A stretch of 23,577 nucleotides of DNA from Desulfobacteraceae bacterium (GTDB lineage Bacteria; Desulfobacterota; Desulfobacteria; Desulfobacterales; UBA5616). The DNA is taken from positions 1-23,577 of the forward strand of contig JAUXEW010000010.1 of NCBI GenBank assembly GCA_030620375.1, written 5' to 3'. The notes below the pieces were generated by a model. It made no database searches, had not been told where the DNA came from, and saw only the letters and a list, made by a program, of their open reading frames with translations. The translations under genes were made by a program, and so were the position numbers. Shown here one piece after another: positions 1 to 7,729 of the stretch (position 1 is the first letter of the stretch; every line of letters starts with the position of its first letter).

Positions 1-11
1 AACTCCTTGGC

Positions 12-92
12 TCACAGAACGACATGGCTACGATCCGACTTATTTAATTTGCGATGGCGTATCTCTTTCAAAACAAGGTGCCGGATTTTCAT
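12..92 (-). pseudogene. Broken start of an FtsX-like ABC transporter permease
   Basis: The ATG at 92-90 overlaps the TGA stop of the upstream gene by one base (TGATG), and AGGAGA lies just before it, so translation very probably restarts here. The first 17 residues, MKIRHLVLKEIRHRKLN, look like the amphipathic N-terminus of FtsX/MacB-like permeases found in operons with propeller proteins of this kind. In that family a long transmembrane helix should follow. Here the frame continues with nine unrelated polar and small residues and stops at TGA (14-12). The change in character falls near position 41, which suggests a disruption, or junction with foreign DNA, just inside the gene. Family assignment rests on this short stretch and on context. 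A real 26-residue peptide is the less likely alternative. Confidence 0.45.
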
Positions 93-1189
93 CAATCTCT
101 CCTTGACCGTCGAATCAGAATCATGCTTAGCAAACCAACCAGCACCAGTATCCCGACAAGGGCGAATCCAAACATTAAAGGGAGGTTTATATTTTTTCTC
201 TTCTCATCTGAATCCGGGGGGAATTGTATTTCAGAATCAGGCGCTTCCGGCATAACGCCGGTCAGCTCCGGCAACGCCGGGCCTGATGAATAAAAATCCA
301 AAACAGCCCTTTCCCAAGGGGCTGCGATGAGCAGGTCGGTTCCCGGGTTTAATGCTTTGACCTCACAGCTGCAGGCACCGGTTATAAACGAAACGGCACC
401 CTGGATGTTTTTTTTAGAGATGTATTCACCGAAAAGGGCGCCCAGCAACCGGCCCCGGCCAAAGACCGGAAAAACCATGGGTTTGTCCCTGTGCTCATGG
501 AGGTCCGATTCACTGCTCAAGAGCGTTTCTAGAAAAAATTTTTCCCGGGGTTCAATTGGGGAAAGGGGCAGGATTGAAAATCCATAGGAAAGCGACTTTC
601 CTTTATATCCGGGGATGACGGGTTTGGGGGATTTATCAAGACGACTTGCGGCGGAATCAAGTTCTTTTCTTAATAAAGATCTGGCCTGATTGTCCTTTTC
701 CATATCGCCGGACGGGACGAAAATCCATACGGCTGCATCCCCGTTAATGAGTCTTTTGGCAATATCCGCTCTTTTGGGTGAATGGGTGATCGCCTCTACA
801 ATAGAGGGTTCAAAACTCGCTGTCAAAAAAGGAGCGGTTTTTCCCATGTGGCCGGGATACCATATGGCAATAACCGGCAACTTTTCGGGGACCTCGTCTT
901 TTAACAACCCTTTTAGTTTCTCTTCTGAAAAGGAGACTGTATTGACCGCCTGGACTTGTAAATTAAGGGAGACATCGGTGTCCAGTGTGATGTTTTTTAA
1001 TTGTTCAAAAAGCGCCTGTTCGTTTTTTGCCATCTCCTTCTGAAAAATGACCACTCCTTTATACGTATCCGGAAGCCATCTTTCTAATGCGTATCGAAAA
1101 ACAGGCACAGAACAAGACCACGCCTCAAAAACAGTGAAACAGGAAAGGCAAATCCAGAATATTGCCGGGATAAAATATTTTAACCGCAA
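92..1189 (-). CDS. Secreted, C-terminally membrane-anchored protein of unknown function
   Basis: A 365-residue protein with a hydrophobic export signal (about residues 4-24) and a single transmembrane segment near the C-terminus (about 337-359), followed by a basic tail RRSRRD. Most of it should therefore lie outside the cytoplasmic membrane. Right after the signal comes the motif CSVPVFRYALERW, which I recall as a family signature in unnamed proteins of Planctomycetes and relatives encoded beside PQQ-type propellers and ABC permeases; no biochemical role is known to me. The start is a TTG: no ATG precedes the signal sequence, and AAGGA lies ten bases upstream inside the end of the preceding gene. 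The preceding gene ends at a TAG in the same reading frame, with only one codon between. The stop overlaps the start of the permease-like ORF, so the gene sits inside an operon. Confidence 0.8.
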   Translation of the reverse strand: MRLKYFIPAIFWICLSCFTVFEAWSCSVPVFRYALERWLPDTYKGVVIFQKEMAKNEQALFEQLKNITLDTDVSLNLQVQAVNTVSFSEEKLKGLLKDEVPEKLPVIAIWYPGHMGKTAPFLTASFEPSIVEAITHSPKRADIAKRLINGDAAVWIFVPSGDMEKDNQARSLLRKELDSAASRLDKSPKPVIPGYKGKSLSYGFSILPLSPIEPREKFFLETLLSSESDLHEHRDKPMVFPVFGRGRLLGALFGEYISKKNIQGAVSFITGACSCEVKALNPGTDLLIAAPWERAVLDFYSSGPALPELTGVMPEAPDSEIQFPPDSDEKRKNINLPLMFGFALVGILVLVGLLSMILIRRSRRD

Positions 1190-1192
1190 TAA

Positions 1193-4100
1193 CTAATTAT
1201 CCTTTTCTGAAAAACAGATTACCTCTCCCTTCATCGTGGCAAGGTATAATTTTCTTCCAGCTGCAACCATGCCATCCCAAACCGGTAGAGATTCTAATTG
1301 GTATTCAGCAAGTTTTTTTCCATCCAAAGTCGATACTGCCCACATAATGGCGCCCTTTTGACCTTCGAGAATAGCCCTTTGATCGAAAAGTTTTTGTTGA
1401 ATCAGAGCATCATCCGGTTTAAAGAATGCATCCTCTTCGTTCACGACATCCGGCGGTCCTGCCACAAACAGTATTTTGTCCGCCAAAACCATGGCCCTGG
1501 CCTGAATAGGGGGTTGATCAACTATCCATTTATAATTTACCGCCGATTGATCTTTCAGCGGGAATCCCTGGCGGAGTTTCCAGTCAGCGACATGGGAAGC
1601 CCACTTTCCCGGAGGGGCGGAGGCATTCATGCGTTGTTCAGCCTGCAATACACCGCGTATGGCTTCAGGGTTGACTGATTTGTCAGCAGCATACAGCATG
1701 AACTCGGTAACTATCGATTCGCTTAAGTACTCCGGCTTACTCCCGAATCCATATACACTTTCGTCATTAACCACGATAAGTCTTCCTGAAGGGACAAGTC
1801 GTCCGGCCCTTGGCCATTGGCCCCATCCGGATGCAACGCTCTTTCCATACATCATATAGGACCTGAAAAATTGCGAGTCGTCTAAAAAACCGATTGGAGA
1901 AAATAAATGCACTCCCTCGCCGGTCTGTTCCCAAAAATTTCTCGGCGGGACGTGGTTCCGATTCCCTTCAAGGTCAAACTGCTGAGAGCGCATGTAAAGA
2001 TATTTTCCGTCACTGGATAGAATATCGGGCAGGGCAACAGGCATATCCAATCCCCTGACAAAGGCATGCAAATTTTTCCCGGATTCCGGATCTATTTCAT
2101 TTAATATCGTCTCCGAAAGCTTCTGTCCGGTTTTGGGATCTAGTTGAAGCAAACGCAAACCGCCGTCTAAAAACATGGATCTGCCGGCGACACAATATAA
2201 TTTGTCGTTTTGGATAAGTACGCTTCCGTGTACCGGCCATACAGATTCGAGTTGTTCAAAGGCTACCAGACGTCGATCAACCGGTGCTGCCCGAAATCGC
2301 CAGATGAGGGACCCGTTTTGGGCCTCGAGGCAGTAGATATAACCATCAACAGACCCAAACAGGACGCGTCCCCGGTATATGGTCGGTGGAGAGTCGATAC
2401 GACCGCCGGCAGTGTAACGCCATTGGACATCACCTGTATTGGCGTCAATAGCATAAAGCGTATGTTCATTCACTTTTGAAACATATACGCGATTACCGGC
2501 AATAACGGGACTTGATAGTTTTCCACCAAGTTTTAATTGCCATTGAGGCTTTATATTCGACGAAATGGGAGATGTGGTGACCCCGCTTCGTCTTGCGTCG
2601 TGCCGATAGGTCGGCCAATCTTGCGAGTCCCCATCTTCTATGATCTGTGAATCGTATGCAGGCCCTTTTTCCAGCCGGTTTTCTTCTGAGATCCTATTTA
2701 AGTCCGGTTCAGATGCAAATGCCGATGCCAGTGCACAAAAACCGTTTAATTTTGATTCAATATAGCAGGCGCATGCATGTGGTGGTGCATAAATGAGGCC
2801 ATTACTCGGCATAATGCCGTAAAGACAACCTCCGCGAACATAATGATTTACCGTCCAGTGTTGTTTCTCAATGTCGACAAACTCAATGCCCGTACGGGAA
2901 GGCAGAATATATTTTTCTGTTGCCTTGCTGGGATAGCATCGCTGATGGAACCAATAGATTTTCAAATCCGGAGGGAACTCTTTTTTCACTTCTCCCGTAT
3001 GGATGTCACGCCCGGTAAAGGTGCCTGTGTTTTGATACCAGGCGGTTGCTCCGGACCATACAAGCCCGTCAATCACGATAAGATCTTCCGGAGAATAATG
3101 ACCCGAAGGCTGCAGCCTGTCTGTCCATAAAGTTTTTCCGGTTTCAGCAGACATGGCCGTTATCGACCCCTTCTTGCCTGAAAAAAGCACTACATCTTCA
3201 TAGACAACGATTCTGGGAGCATAGGCGGTTGTAATGAGTTTTCGTCTTTCAAGGGATTGGGATTTCCAATTCTCCTCGCCGGTATGACGATTGATGCACA
3301 CAACCTTATCACCATCAAAAAAATATGCTGCTGTGGCGTCGACCGCAAGCGTTAATGGTGCAACAGGACAATCCTTTGTCCACAACGCATCCCCTGTGTT
3401 GATATGAATAGCCCGTATTTGTCTATTTTTTTCATTCCAGGCCCATTCATTTCTTGCGGTCTTGGGATTGTCCCAAACCCAGGTATGCTTTGGAACATAT
3501 TTTTCTTTTTTACGTTCGGGCCGCCCAATAACAAGGAATATGGTGTCGTCTGAAAAAAGAATCTCTGAAGTTTGTTGGGTTTGAGGAAATGTCCGAATGG
3601 TTTTGCCTGTGGCGGCATCCAATTCAGTCAAAGGGGCGTTAATGCCCAGTGTTACAAAGACGCGATCTCCGACCGCGACCAACCGTCGCGGCAAATGGGC
3701 CGGTCCACTTTTTAGGGCGAATAAATGGGTTTGCCATTCATCAATCTTTCGTTTCCACAGGATGGTTCCGTTAAAGGCATCCCGGGCAATAATGGCCCAT
3801 TTGGGCGGTAATTGAATGGATTCTGTCGGTCCTTCGTCAAAGATGTAGAATATCCGACCGTTTGCTGAAACAAGAGCGCTCAGACTCGCCATGGTATCAT
3901 GATGACGACCCCACCTGGGGCTGCCGATCCATTGATAATGTTTTAACGGACCGACAATCTCATCTTTTGAAACCACGTTACCATCTGTATCATGCAGATA
4001 GTGGGTCCATTCATCCATCCCTTCGGGCCATGGCTTGACCGTCTTTTTCCAGGTGTTTCCTTCCTTTATCATGGCAACACCGTTGGGGCAAAGCACCCTT

Positions 4101-4501
4101 GTTACTTCGTCCATGGAGACGTTTTTGAGATCTTCTGAAACAATCAAGTTGATGAGATTATCCGTATAGGGAAGGCGATTTCCCTTTAAGTGATCAATCG
4201 AAATTTGGCCGTATTGTCTTTTTGATGCAATATAGCGCCGGGCTTTTTGTACATTTTGATCTTCTTGATCCAGTCCGTGTACAAGAAAGCCGTCATTTTT
4301 TTTAAGGGCTTCGGTCAATGCGCCATCCCCGCAATTTATATGGACAATAACCCCTCCCGTTACCCCCGCTGTTTTAAGGATGATTTCTGCTTGATCGGCC
4401 TGATTGTCCTGCGAGAAAATCTGAGAAGGAATGGCCATGACAAGACAGAACACCATCGATAAAAGAAAAAGCAACTTTTGCAAACGTATTCGACTTTTCA
4501 T
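1193..4501 (-). CDS. Secreted methyltransferase-like/PQQ-type beta-propeller fusion protein
   Basis: A 1102-residue protein. A signal peptide (about 1-30) is followed by a class I methyltransferase-like domain (about 38-150) with a glycine-rich motif I, HINCGDGALTEAL, an acidic residue after the next strand (HGLDQE), the segment LPYTDNLINLIVS and the LCPNGVAMI strand typical of the fold. From about residue 160 (MDEWTHYLHDTDGN) to the end lies a large beta-propeller region with many PQQ-type blades: repeated A-x-TG-x-W units such as AIDANTGDVQWRY, CLEAQNGSLIWRF and AMSAETGKTLW. A cysteine-rich stretch HACACYIESKLNGFCAL falls mid-propeller. AAGGA precedes the ATG by nine bases. The layout matches long PQQ-like proteins common in Planctomycetes. 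Real PQQ binding is uncertain, and an S-adenosylmethionine-type fold on an exported protein is odd. It may be a substrate-binding or structural remnant. Same operon as both neighbours. Confidence 0.85.
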   Translation of the reverse strand: MKSRIRLQKLLFLLSMVFCLVMAIPSQIFSQDNQADQAEIILKTAGVTGGVIVHINCGDGALTEALKKNDGFLVHGLDQEDQNVQKARRYIASKRQYGQISIDHLKGNRLPYTDNLINLIVSEDLKNVSMDEVTRVLCPNGVAMIKEGNTWKKTVKPWPEGMDEWTHYLHDTDGNVVSKDEIVGPLKHYQWIGSPRWGRHHDTMASLSALVSANGRIFYIFDEGPTESIQLPPKWAIIARDAFNGTILWKRKIDEWQTHLFALKSGPAHLPRRLVAVGDRVFVTLGINAPLTELDAATGKTIRTFPQTQQTSEILFSDDTIFLVIGRPERKKEKYVPKHTWVWDNPKTARNEWAWNEKNRQIRAIHINTGDALWTKDCPVAPLTLAVDATAAYFFDGDKVVCINRHTGEENWKSQSLERRKLITTAYAPRIVVYEDVVLFSGKKGSITAMSAETGKTLWTDRLQPSGHYSPEDLIVIDGLVWSGATAWYQNTGTFTGRDIHTGEVKKEFPPDLKIYWFHQRCYPSKATEKYILPSRTGIEFVDIEKQHWTVNHYVRGGCLYGIMPSNGLIYAPPHACACYIESKLNGFCALASAFASEPDLNRISEENRLEKGPAYDSQIIEDGDSQDWPTYRHDARRSGVTTSPISSNIKPQWQLKLGGKLSSPVIAGNRVYVSKVNEHTLYAIDANTGDVQWRYTAGGRIDSPPTIYRGRVLFGSVDGYIYCLEAQNGSLIWRFRAAPVDRRLVAFEQLESVWPVHGSVLIQNDKLYCVAGRSMFLDGGLRLLQLDPKTGQKLSETILNEIDPESGKNLHAFVRGLDMPVALPDILSSDGKYLYMRSQQFDLEGNRNHVPPRNFWEQTGEGVHLFSPIGFLDDSQFFRSYMMYGKSVASGWGQWPRAGRLVPSGRLIVVNDESVYGFGSKPEYLSESIVTEFMLYAADKSVNPEAIRGVLQAEQRMNASAPPGKWASHVADWKLRQGFPLKDQSAVNYKWIVDQPPIQARAMVLADKILFVAGPPDVVNEEDAFFKPDDALIQQKLFDQRAILEGQKGAIMWAVSTLDGKKLAEYQLESLPVWDGMVAAGRKLYLATMKGEVICFSEKDN

Positions 4502-4544
4502 CGTTCTGGTCCTTTCTTTATAATGCTACATAAGATTATGCTTT

Positions 4545-5270
4545 TTATTGACCTTTTGAATGTGACTTTAGAAGATTGATTACGGTATATCCCGGTTTCA
4601 TTTCTCCAATATATTCGTATTCCTCGGATTGAATTATTTGTTTGACGATTCCATTGGCTTTGGAATGGTACCACATATCGATTTCCTGGGTAATCGAAGT
4701 TTGGGTATAGTCTAAAAATTCCATTGCCACAGTATACGATAAATTAGCTTTATAGTGCTGGCAATTTTCAAATTTCCCGGCCGGAACTTCAATTGTCTGG
4801 TCTTCCAGACGTTTAAATTTAATACTAAACGGATAAGTGGAATAAAACGGATTGGTAGTCCGCTGGGACTTAAATTCTTTTTCTTCCCCGATTTTCAAAT
4901 TGGTGCAATATAATGGATAAGCAGGCTTATTTATGGTGATTACTGCTCCGGTCTGAGGCGACATGGTTACAAATTTTCCAACAAGGTTGTCTTCGTCAAC
5001 GTAATAATGGGTCTGAACAATATCTGTTGGACCGTAGTGTTCTTTGATCACCCAAATTTTTTCCCCATTTTTTTCTTCAACAGATATGACTTCTTTTATG
5101 TGTTCATCGGCTAATTGATCTTCCCACAGAAGCTCCCATCTTTGGATTCTCGGTCCCTCATGTTTGTAAACCCACTTTTCTCCGACTTTAAATGGGCTCT
5201 CAGGTTCTGCAGCTACCGCTGTCAAGGAAACACATAAAACAACTATTGCGAATATGCTGTACGTTTTCAT
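4545..5270 (-). CDS. Small secreted protein of unknown function
   Basis: A 241-residue protein with a clear cleavable signal peptide (cleavage likely after AVAA, residue 21) and no later membrane segment, so probably periplasmic. The mature part is rich in beta-prone stretches with the motifs FKVGEKWVYKHEG near the start and DQTIEVPAGKFENCQHY in the middle. These recall DUF3108-like or lipocalin-like periplasmic proteins that carry the pair 'VGExWxY' and 'VPAGxFExC'. No catalytic residues can be named. An excellent AAGGAG lies seven bases before the ATG. It is the first gene of the minus-strand operon: the propeller gene begins 43 bases downstream. A MITE-like element ends about 20 bases upstream of its ribosome binding site and may have altered its promoter. 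Confidence 0.75.
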   Translation of the reverse strand: MKTYSIFAIVVLCVSLTAVAAEPESPFKVGEKWVYKHEGPRIQRWELLWEDQLADEHIKEVISVEEKNGEKIWVIKEHYGPTDIVQTHYYVDEDNLVGKFVTMSPQTGAVITINKPAYPLYCTNLKIGEEKEFKSQRTTNPFYSTYPFSIKFKRLEDQTIEVPAGKFENCQHYKANLSYTVAMEFLDYTQTSITQEIDMWYHSKANGIVKQIIQSEEYEYIGEMKPGYTVINLLKSHSKGQ

Positions 5271-5308
5271 GCGTTTTCTCCTTATCTTATAAGAGGTCAG
5301 GATTTAAC

Positions 5309-5491
5309 TAGTACCCATCCATAAACGGCATCTTTTGGCCCGTAGCTTGCTGCAGGGGATCTTTAAATCCTCAAAATAGCACGCTATTCCCGTTGACACT
5401 ATGACGGTTGCACCGTCGGTTTCAAAATCGCTCAGGCCTTGCTCTGAACCAATCCCGCCGTGGCGGGACTACCATTTCTGGATGGACACTA
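5309..5491. mobile_element. MITE-like element with about 20-bp terminal inverted repeats
   Basis: The left end TAGTACCCATCCATAAACGG and the right end CCATTTCTGGATGGACACTA are near-perfect inverted repeats; 16 of the 20 positions pair (mismatches at positions 5, 6, 14 and 18 of the left end). The 183-bp interior has no transposase frame and holds two perfect small hairpins: GACGGT-tgc-ACCGTC at 5403-5417 and CCCGCC-gt-GGCGGG at 5454-5467. The left end recurs at 23543, where 31 of 35 bases match, and the right half recurs at 14911-14974. This supports a family of non-autonomous mobile elements. AAC occurs directly outside both ends, which may be a target duplication or chance. Confidence 0.75.
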
Positions 5492-5510
5492 AACTGAAAA
5501 GAAAAACGTC

Positions 5511-5675
5511 TTATGTGACTTTTAGGGTGAATCTGTTTATATCAAATAATTGACAGATTTTCAAAGCCTTTTTTTTCATCTTGCCGAACAACCCGGGCTT
5601 TATATTGGTGTGTCCTTTCCGGATACCCAACATGAAGACCCTGATATCGGCTTTTACTTGCTGGAGTAAATTCAT
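5511..5675 (-). CDS. Candidate 54-residue basic protein
   Basis: An ATG-to-TAA frame of 54 residues starting MNLLQQVKADIRVFMLGIRK and ending DINRFTLKVT. It lies between the MITE-like element and the large palindrome, on the same strand as both flanking genes. The product is strongly basic (many Lys and Arg) with one cysteine and no export signal. The only upstream purine-rich sites are AAAGG about 13 bases before the ATG and a GGG too close to it, so translation is uncertain. I do not recognise the family. It could be a real small gene, the tail of a decayed larger gene, or a chance frame. The mixed composition and the absence of low-complexity runs favour coding origin weakly. Confidence 0.35.
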   Translation of the reverse strand: MNLLQQVKADIRVFMLGIRKGHTNIKPGLFGKMKKKALKICQLFDINRFTLKVT

Positions 5676-5709
5676 CCCGTATTTTTAACCTTTCCTTTGG
5701 ATTCAAGCC

Positions 5710-5872
5710 TTAGGGCTCGCGCAAAAATAACTTCACATTTTTAGCGCCGCTGCATCACACCTGACGGCGTTGAGAGAACTCGGAATATGCCAGATATTCC
5801 TGCGTTTTCTCGCCTTGTCAGCTGTGCGCCTCAACACTAAGAATCTGTGAATTTATTTTTTCGCGAACCCTT
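5710..5872. repeat. 163-bp imperfect palindrome (MITE-like or long-hairpin repeat)
   Basis: The two ends pair as AGGGCTCGCGCAAAAATAA (left) against the reverse complement of TTATTTTTTCGCGAACCCT (right). Pairing continues, with interruptions, through TTCACA, CACACCTGAC and GAGA to the centre GGAATAT-gccag-ATATTCC at 5782-5800. The centre of the whole (5791) and of the core coincide, so it is one long imperfect hairpin. It starts 24 bases past the stop of the NifA-like gene on the minus strand and may end its transcript, though no clean T-run follows. No coding frame was seen in it. Confidence 0.65.
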
Positions 5873-5896
5873 AGCTTTCCGGGTATGGCGGGTGAT

Positions 5897-7420
5897 TCAT
5901 CGATAAAGCCTGTAATCGATGTTAAATTTTTTAGCCTTATAGTTAAATTTCCGAACCGTTGTTTTTAAGAGACGAGCGGTTTTGGTTGTATTTCCGTTTG
6001 TGTTTTTCAGTGCGTCAATAATCATTTCTTTCTCTAAACCGGCTACGGCATCTTCAAGAGACAGTGCCGGCAAAGTGTCGGATTCCGTTCCGGTCTGCAG
6101 GGTCGGGGGAAGGTGATAACTGTGAATTACCCCTTCTTCGCACAAGAGTATGGCGCGTTCAATGCAATTTTCCAACTCCCGGACGTTTCCGGGCCAGTGG
6201 TAAAGCATGAGCATATCAATAGCCGGGGTTGAAAATCTCCGAATATCTTTATTATTTCCCGTGGTATATTTTTCCAGAAAATGATCGGCAAGTAGTAAGG
6301 TGTCGGTTTTCCGTTCTCTTAACGGTGGCAAGTAAATGGGGAAAACATTCAGTCGGTAGTATAGGTCGCTGCGAAAAGAACCGTCTTCAACAGCCTGTTC
6401 CAAGTTTTTATTGGTGGCAGTAATAATGCGTACATCTGAGGGTATGGTTTTGTGTCCGCCTACACGTTCAAATTCCTTTTCTTGCAAGACACGGAGCAGT
6501 TTAACCTGAACGTTCAGGTCAATCGACCCGATTTCATCAAGAAATAGGGTTCCTTTGTTTGCCAATTCAAATTTGCCGAATTTTTGCCGTATTGCTCCGG
6601 TAAAGGCTCCTTTTTCGTAGCCGAAGAGTTCACTTTCGATAATATTGGTCGGGAGCGCAGCGCAGTTTACTTTGACAAACGAATTCTTGGAGCGAGGGCT
6701 ATTGTAGTGAATGGAGTTGGCGATAAGTTCTTTTCCGGTCCCGCTTTCTCCCCGGATAAGGACGGTTGAATGACCTTTAGAGACTTGAGAGATCATATTA
6801 AAAACCTCTCTCATTTTGTTACTGCTGCCGATAATATCCGTAATCCGATTTTTATTTTTCAGCTCATTGCGCAGGCTTTGGTTTTCTTCTCTTAAACGCA
6901 ACGCTTCTATGTGAATCGTTTCCAGATTGATTACATGGCGAGCAATCATGGTTGAAATTACGGCCATCAATTTTTGTGCGACTTCAAGTGAACAGGCCGT
7001 ATCCAACGGCTTATCTATGCTAAAGGCGCCGATTACCTGGCTGCCCTTTTTAATGGGGTTGCAAACAAATGAAAGCTCTCGATCCTGTTTTCCCTTTCTA
7101 GAGGCCGTCCGGTTTAAAAACAGCGGTTCTTCGCTGATTTTTGGAATAATGATGGGTTTGCCTGATTCGATAACCCGGCCTGTGATTCCCTCTCCTAATT
7201 GGTATGTTACACTTTCTATTGAGCTATCAGATATTCCGTGGGCCACTTCAAAGCCGATTTCATTGCGAAGGGGATTTAAAATCGTTATGGTTCCTCGAAC
7301 CATGCCGATAACGTTGGACAGAATTTCCAGAACTTTGTATAAGGATTTCTTCAGGTCCAGGTGCGCATTGAGCGCTTCGCTGATTTCATACAAAAGGGAA
7401 ATTTCTTCGATCCGCTTCAT
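5897..7420 (-). CDS. NifA-like sigma-54-dependent transcriptional activator (GAF-AAA+-Fis HTH)
   Basis: A 507-residue enhancer-binding protein with the NifA order of domains. A GAF sensor (about 15-165) begins with the helix LLYEISEALNAHLDL and contains the LGEGITGRV loop. The AAA+ domain has Walker A GESGTGKE (224-231), ESELFGYEKGAFTGA with the sigma-54 contact loop GAFTGA at 271-276, Walker B TLFLDEIG (291-298) and the arginine-rich LYYRLNVFPIYLPPLRER. A Fis-type helix-turn-helix closes the protein (about 465-507, NTTKTARLLKTTVRKFNYKAKKF). All elements for ATP-driven opening of sigma-54 promoters are intact. No response-regulator receiver is present, so the signal is probably a small molecule or protein bound by GAF. 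No nif genes are nearby and I saw no convincing -24/-12 site in adjacent spacers, so its regulon is unknown. No clear ribosome binding site precedes the ATG. Confidence 0.9.
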   Translation of the reverse strand: MKRIEEISLLYEISEALNAHLDLKKSLYKVLEILSNVIGMVRGTITILNPLRNEIGFEVAHGISDSSIESVTYQLGEGITGRVIESGKPIIIPKISEEPLFLNRTASRKGKQDRELSFVCNPIKKGSQVIGAFSIDKPLDTACSLEVAQKLMAVISTMIARHVINLETIHIEALRLREENQSLRNELKNKNRITDIIGSSNKMREVFNMISQVSKGHSTVLIRGESGTGKELIANSIHYNSPRSKNSFVKVNCAALPTNIIESELFGYEKGAFTGAIRQKFGKFELANKGTLFLDEIGSIDLNVQVKLLRVLQEKEFERVGGHKTIPSDVRIITATNKNLEQAVEDGSFRSDLYYRLNVFPIYLPPLRERKTDTLLLADHFLEKYTTGNNKDIRRFSTPAIDMLMLYHWPGNVRELENCIERAILLCEEGVIHSYHLPPTLQTGTESDTLPALSLEDAVAGLEKEMIIDALKNTNGNTTKTARLLKTTVRKFNYKAKKFNIDYRLYR

Positions 7421-7729
7421 TTTAATGTAATTAAATTTTTGACGATTTGAGGCAGGACAGATACATTATGAGTCTATGGGGCGCAACCCTATTTGCAATA
7501 AACACTAAAGCGCCGATCAAATCAACATGAATTTTTCAACTTTATCCATTTAAAATACTCGGAAAGTGTCGGTCGAATGCTGGGAAAACGAAAAAAAAGG
7601 CCAGGACCGTAACGCTGAAAACCAGGCATTCCGATTTTAAGCGGGTTACAAGAAACAGGAATTGAAAGTCGTTGTTCAAAAGGCCGGTTTAAGCAAAGAA
7701 AAAAATATGGAGTAAAAAAAACAAGATCG
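7421..7729. other. Divergent intergenic region, no gene recognised
   Basis: 309 bases between the divergently transcribed activator and nfo, so it should hold promoters for both. I could not identify a convincing -35/-10 pair or a -24/-12 site. Short frames exist: a 20-codon ATG frame at 7468-7530 after AGGA, and a start-less basic frame around 7535-7670. The latter could be a relic. None is strong enough to call. An 80-codon minus-strand frame (7522-7764) runs into nfo and is taken as chance. Confidence 0.4.

Noticed and set aside
1187..1195. The propeller gene and the following gene share one frame, separated by a single TAG and one codon, raising amber read-through or pyrrolysine insertion.
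   Set aside because: The downstream frame begins at a TTG with AAGGA upstream and immediately encodes its own export signal, which makes no sense inside a fusion to a periplasmic propeller. Two separate proteins is the simpler reading.
2777..3130. 117-codon plus-strand frame opposite the propeller gene.
   Set aside because: Antisense of a repeat-rich coding region with no independent support.
6927..7430. 167-codon plus-strand frame opposite the NifA-like gene.
   Set aside because: It is the mirror of a strongly conserved coding region, with no ribosome site and no family resemblance.
7483..7505. Possible sigma-54 promoter (GGGGCG ... TTTGCA).
   Set aside because: The GG and GC elements are three bases off the required spacing.
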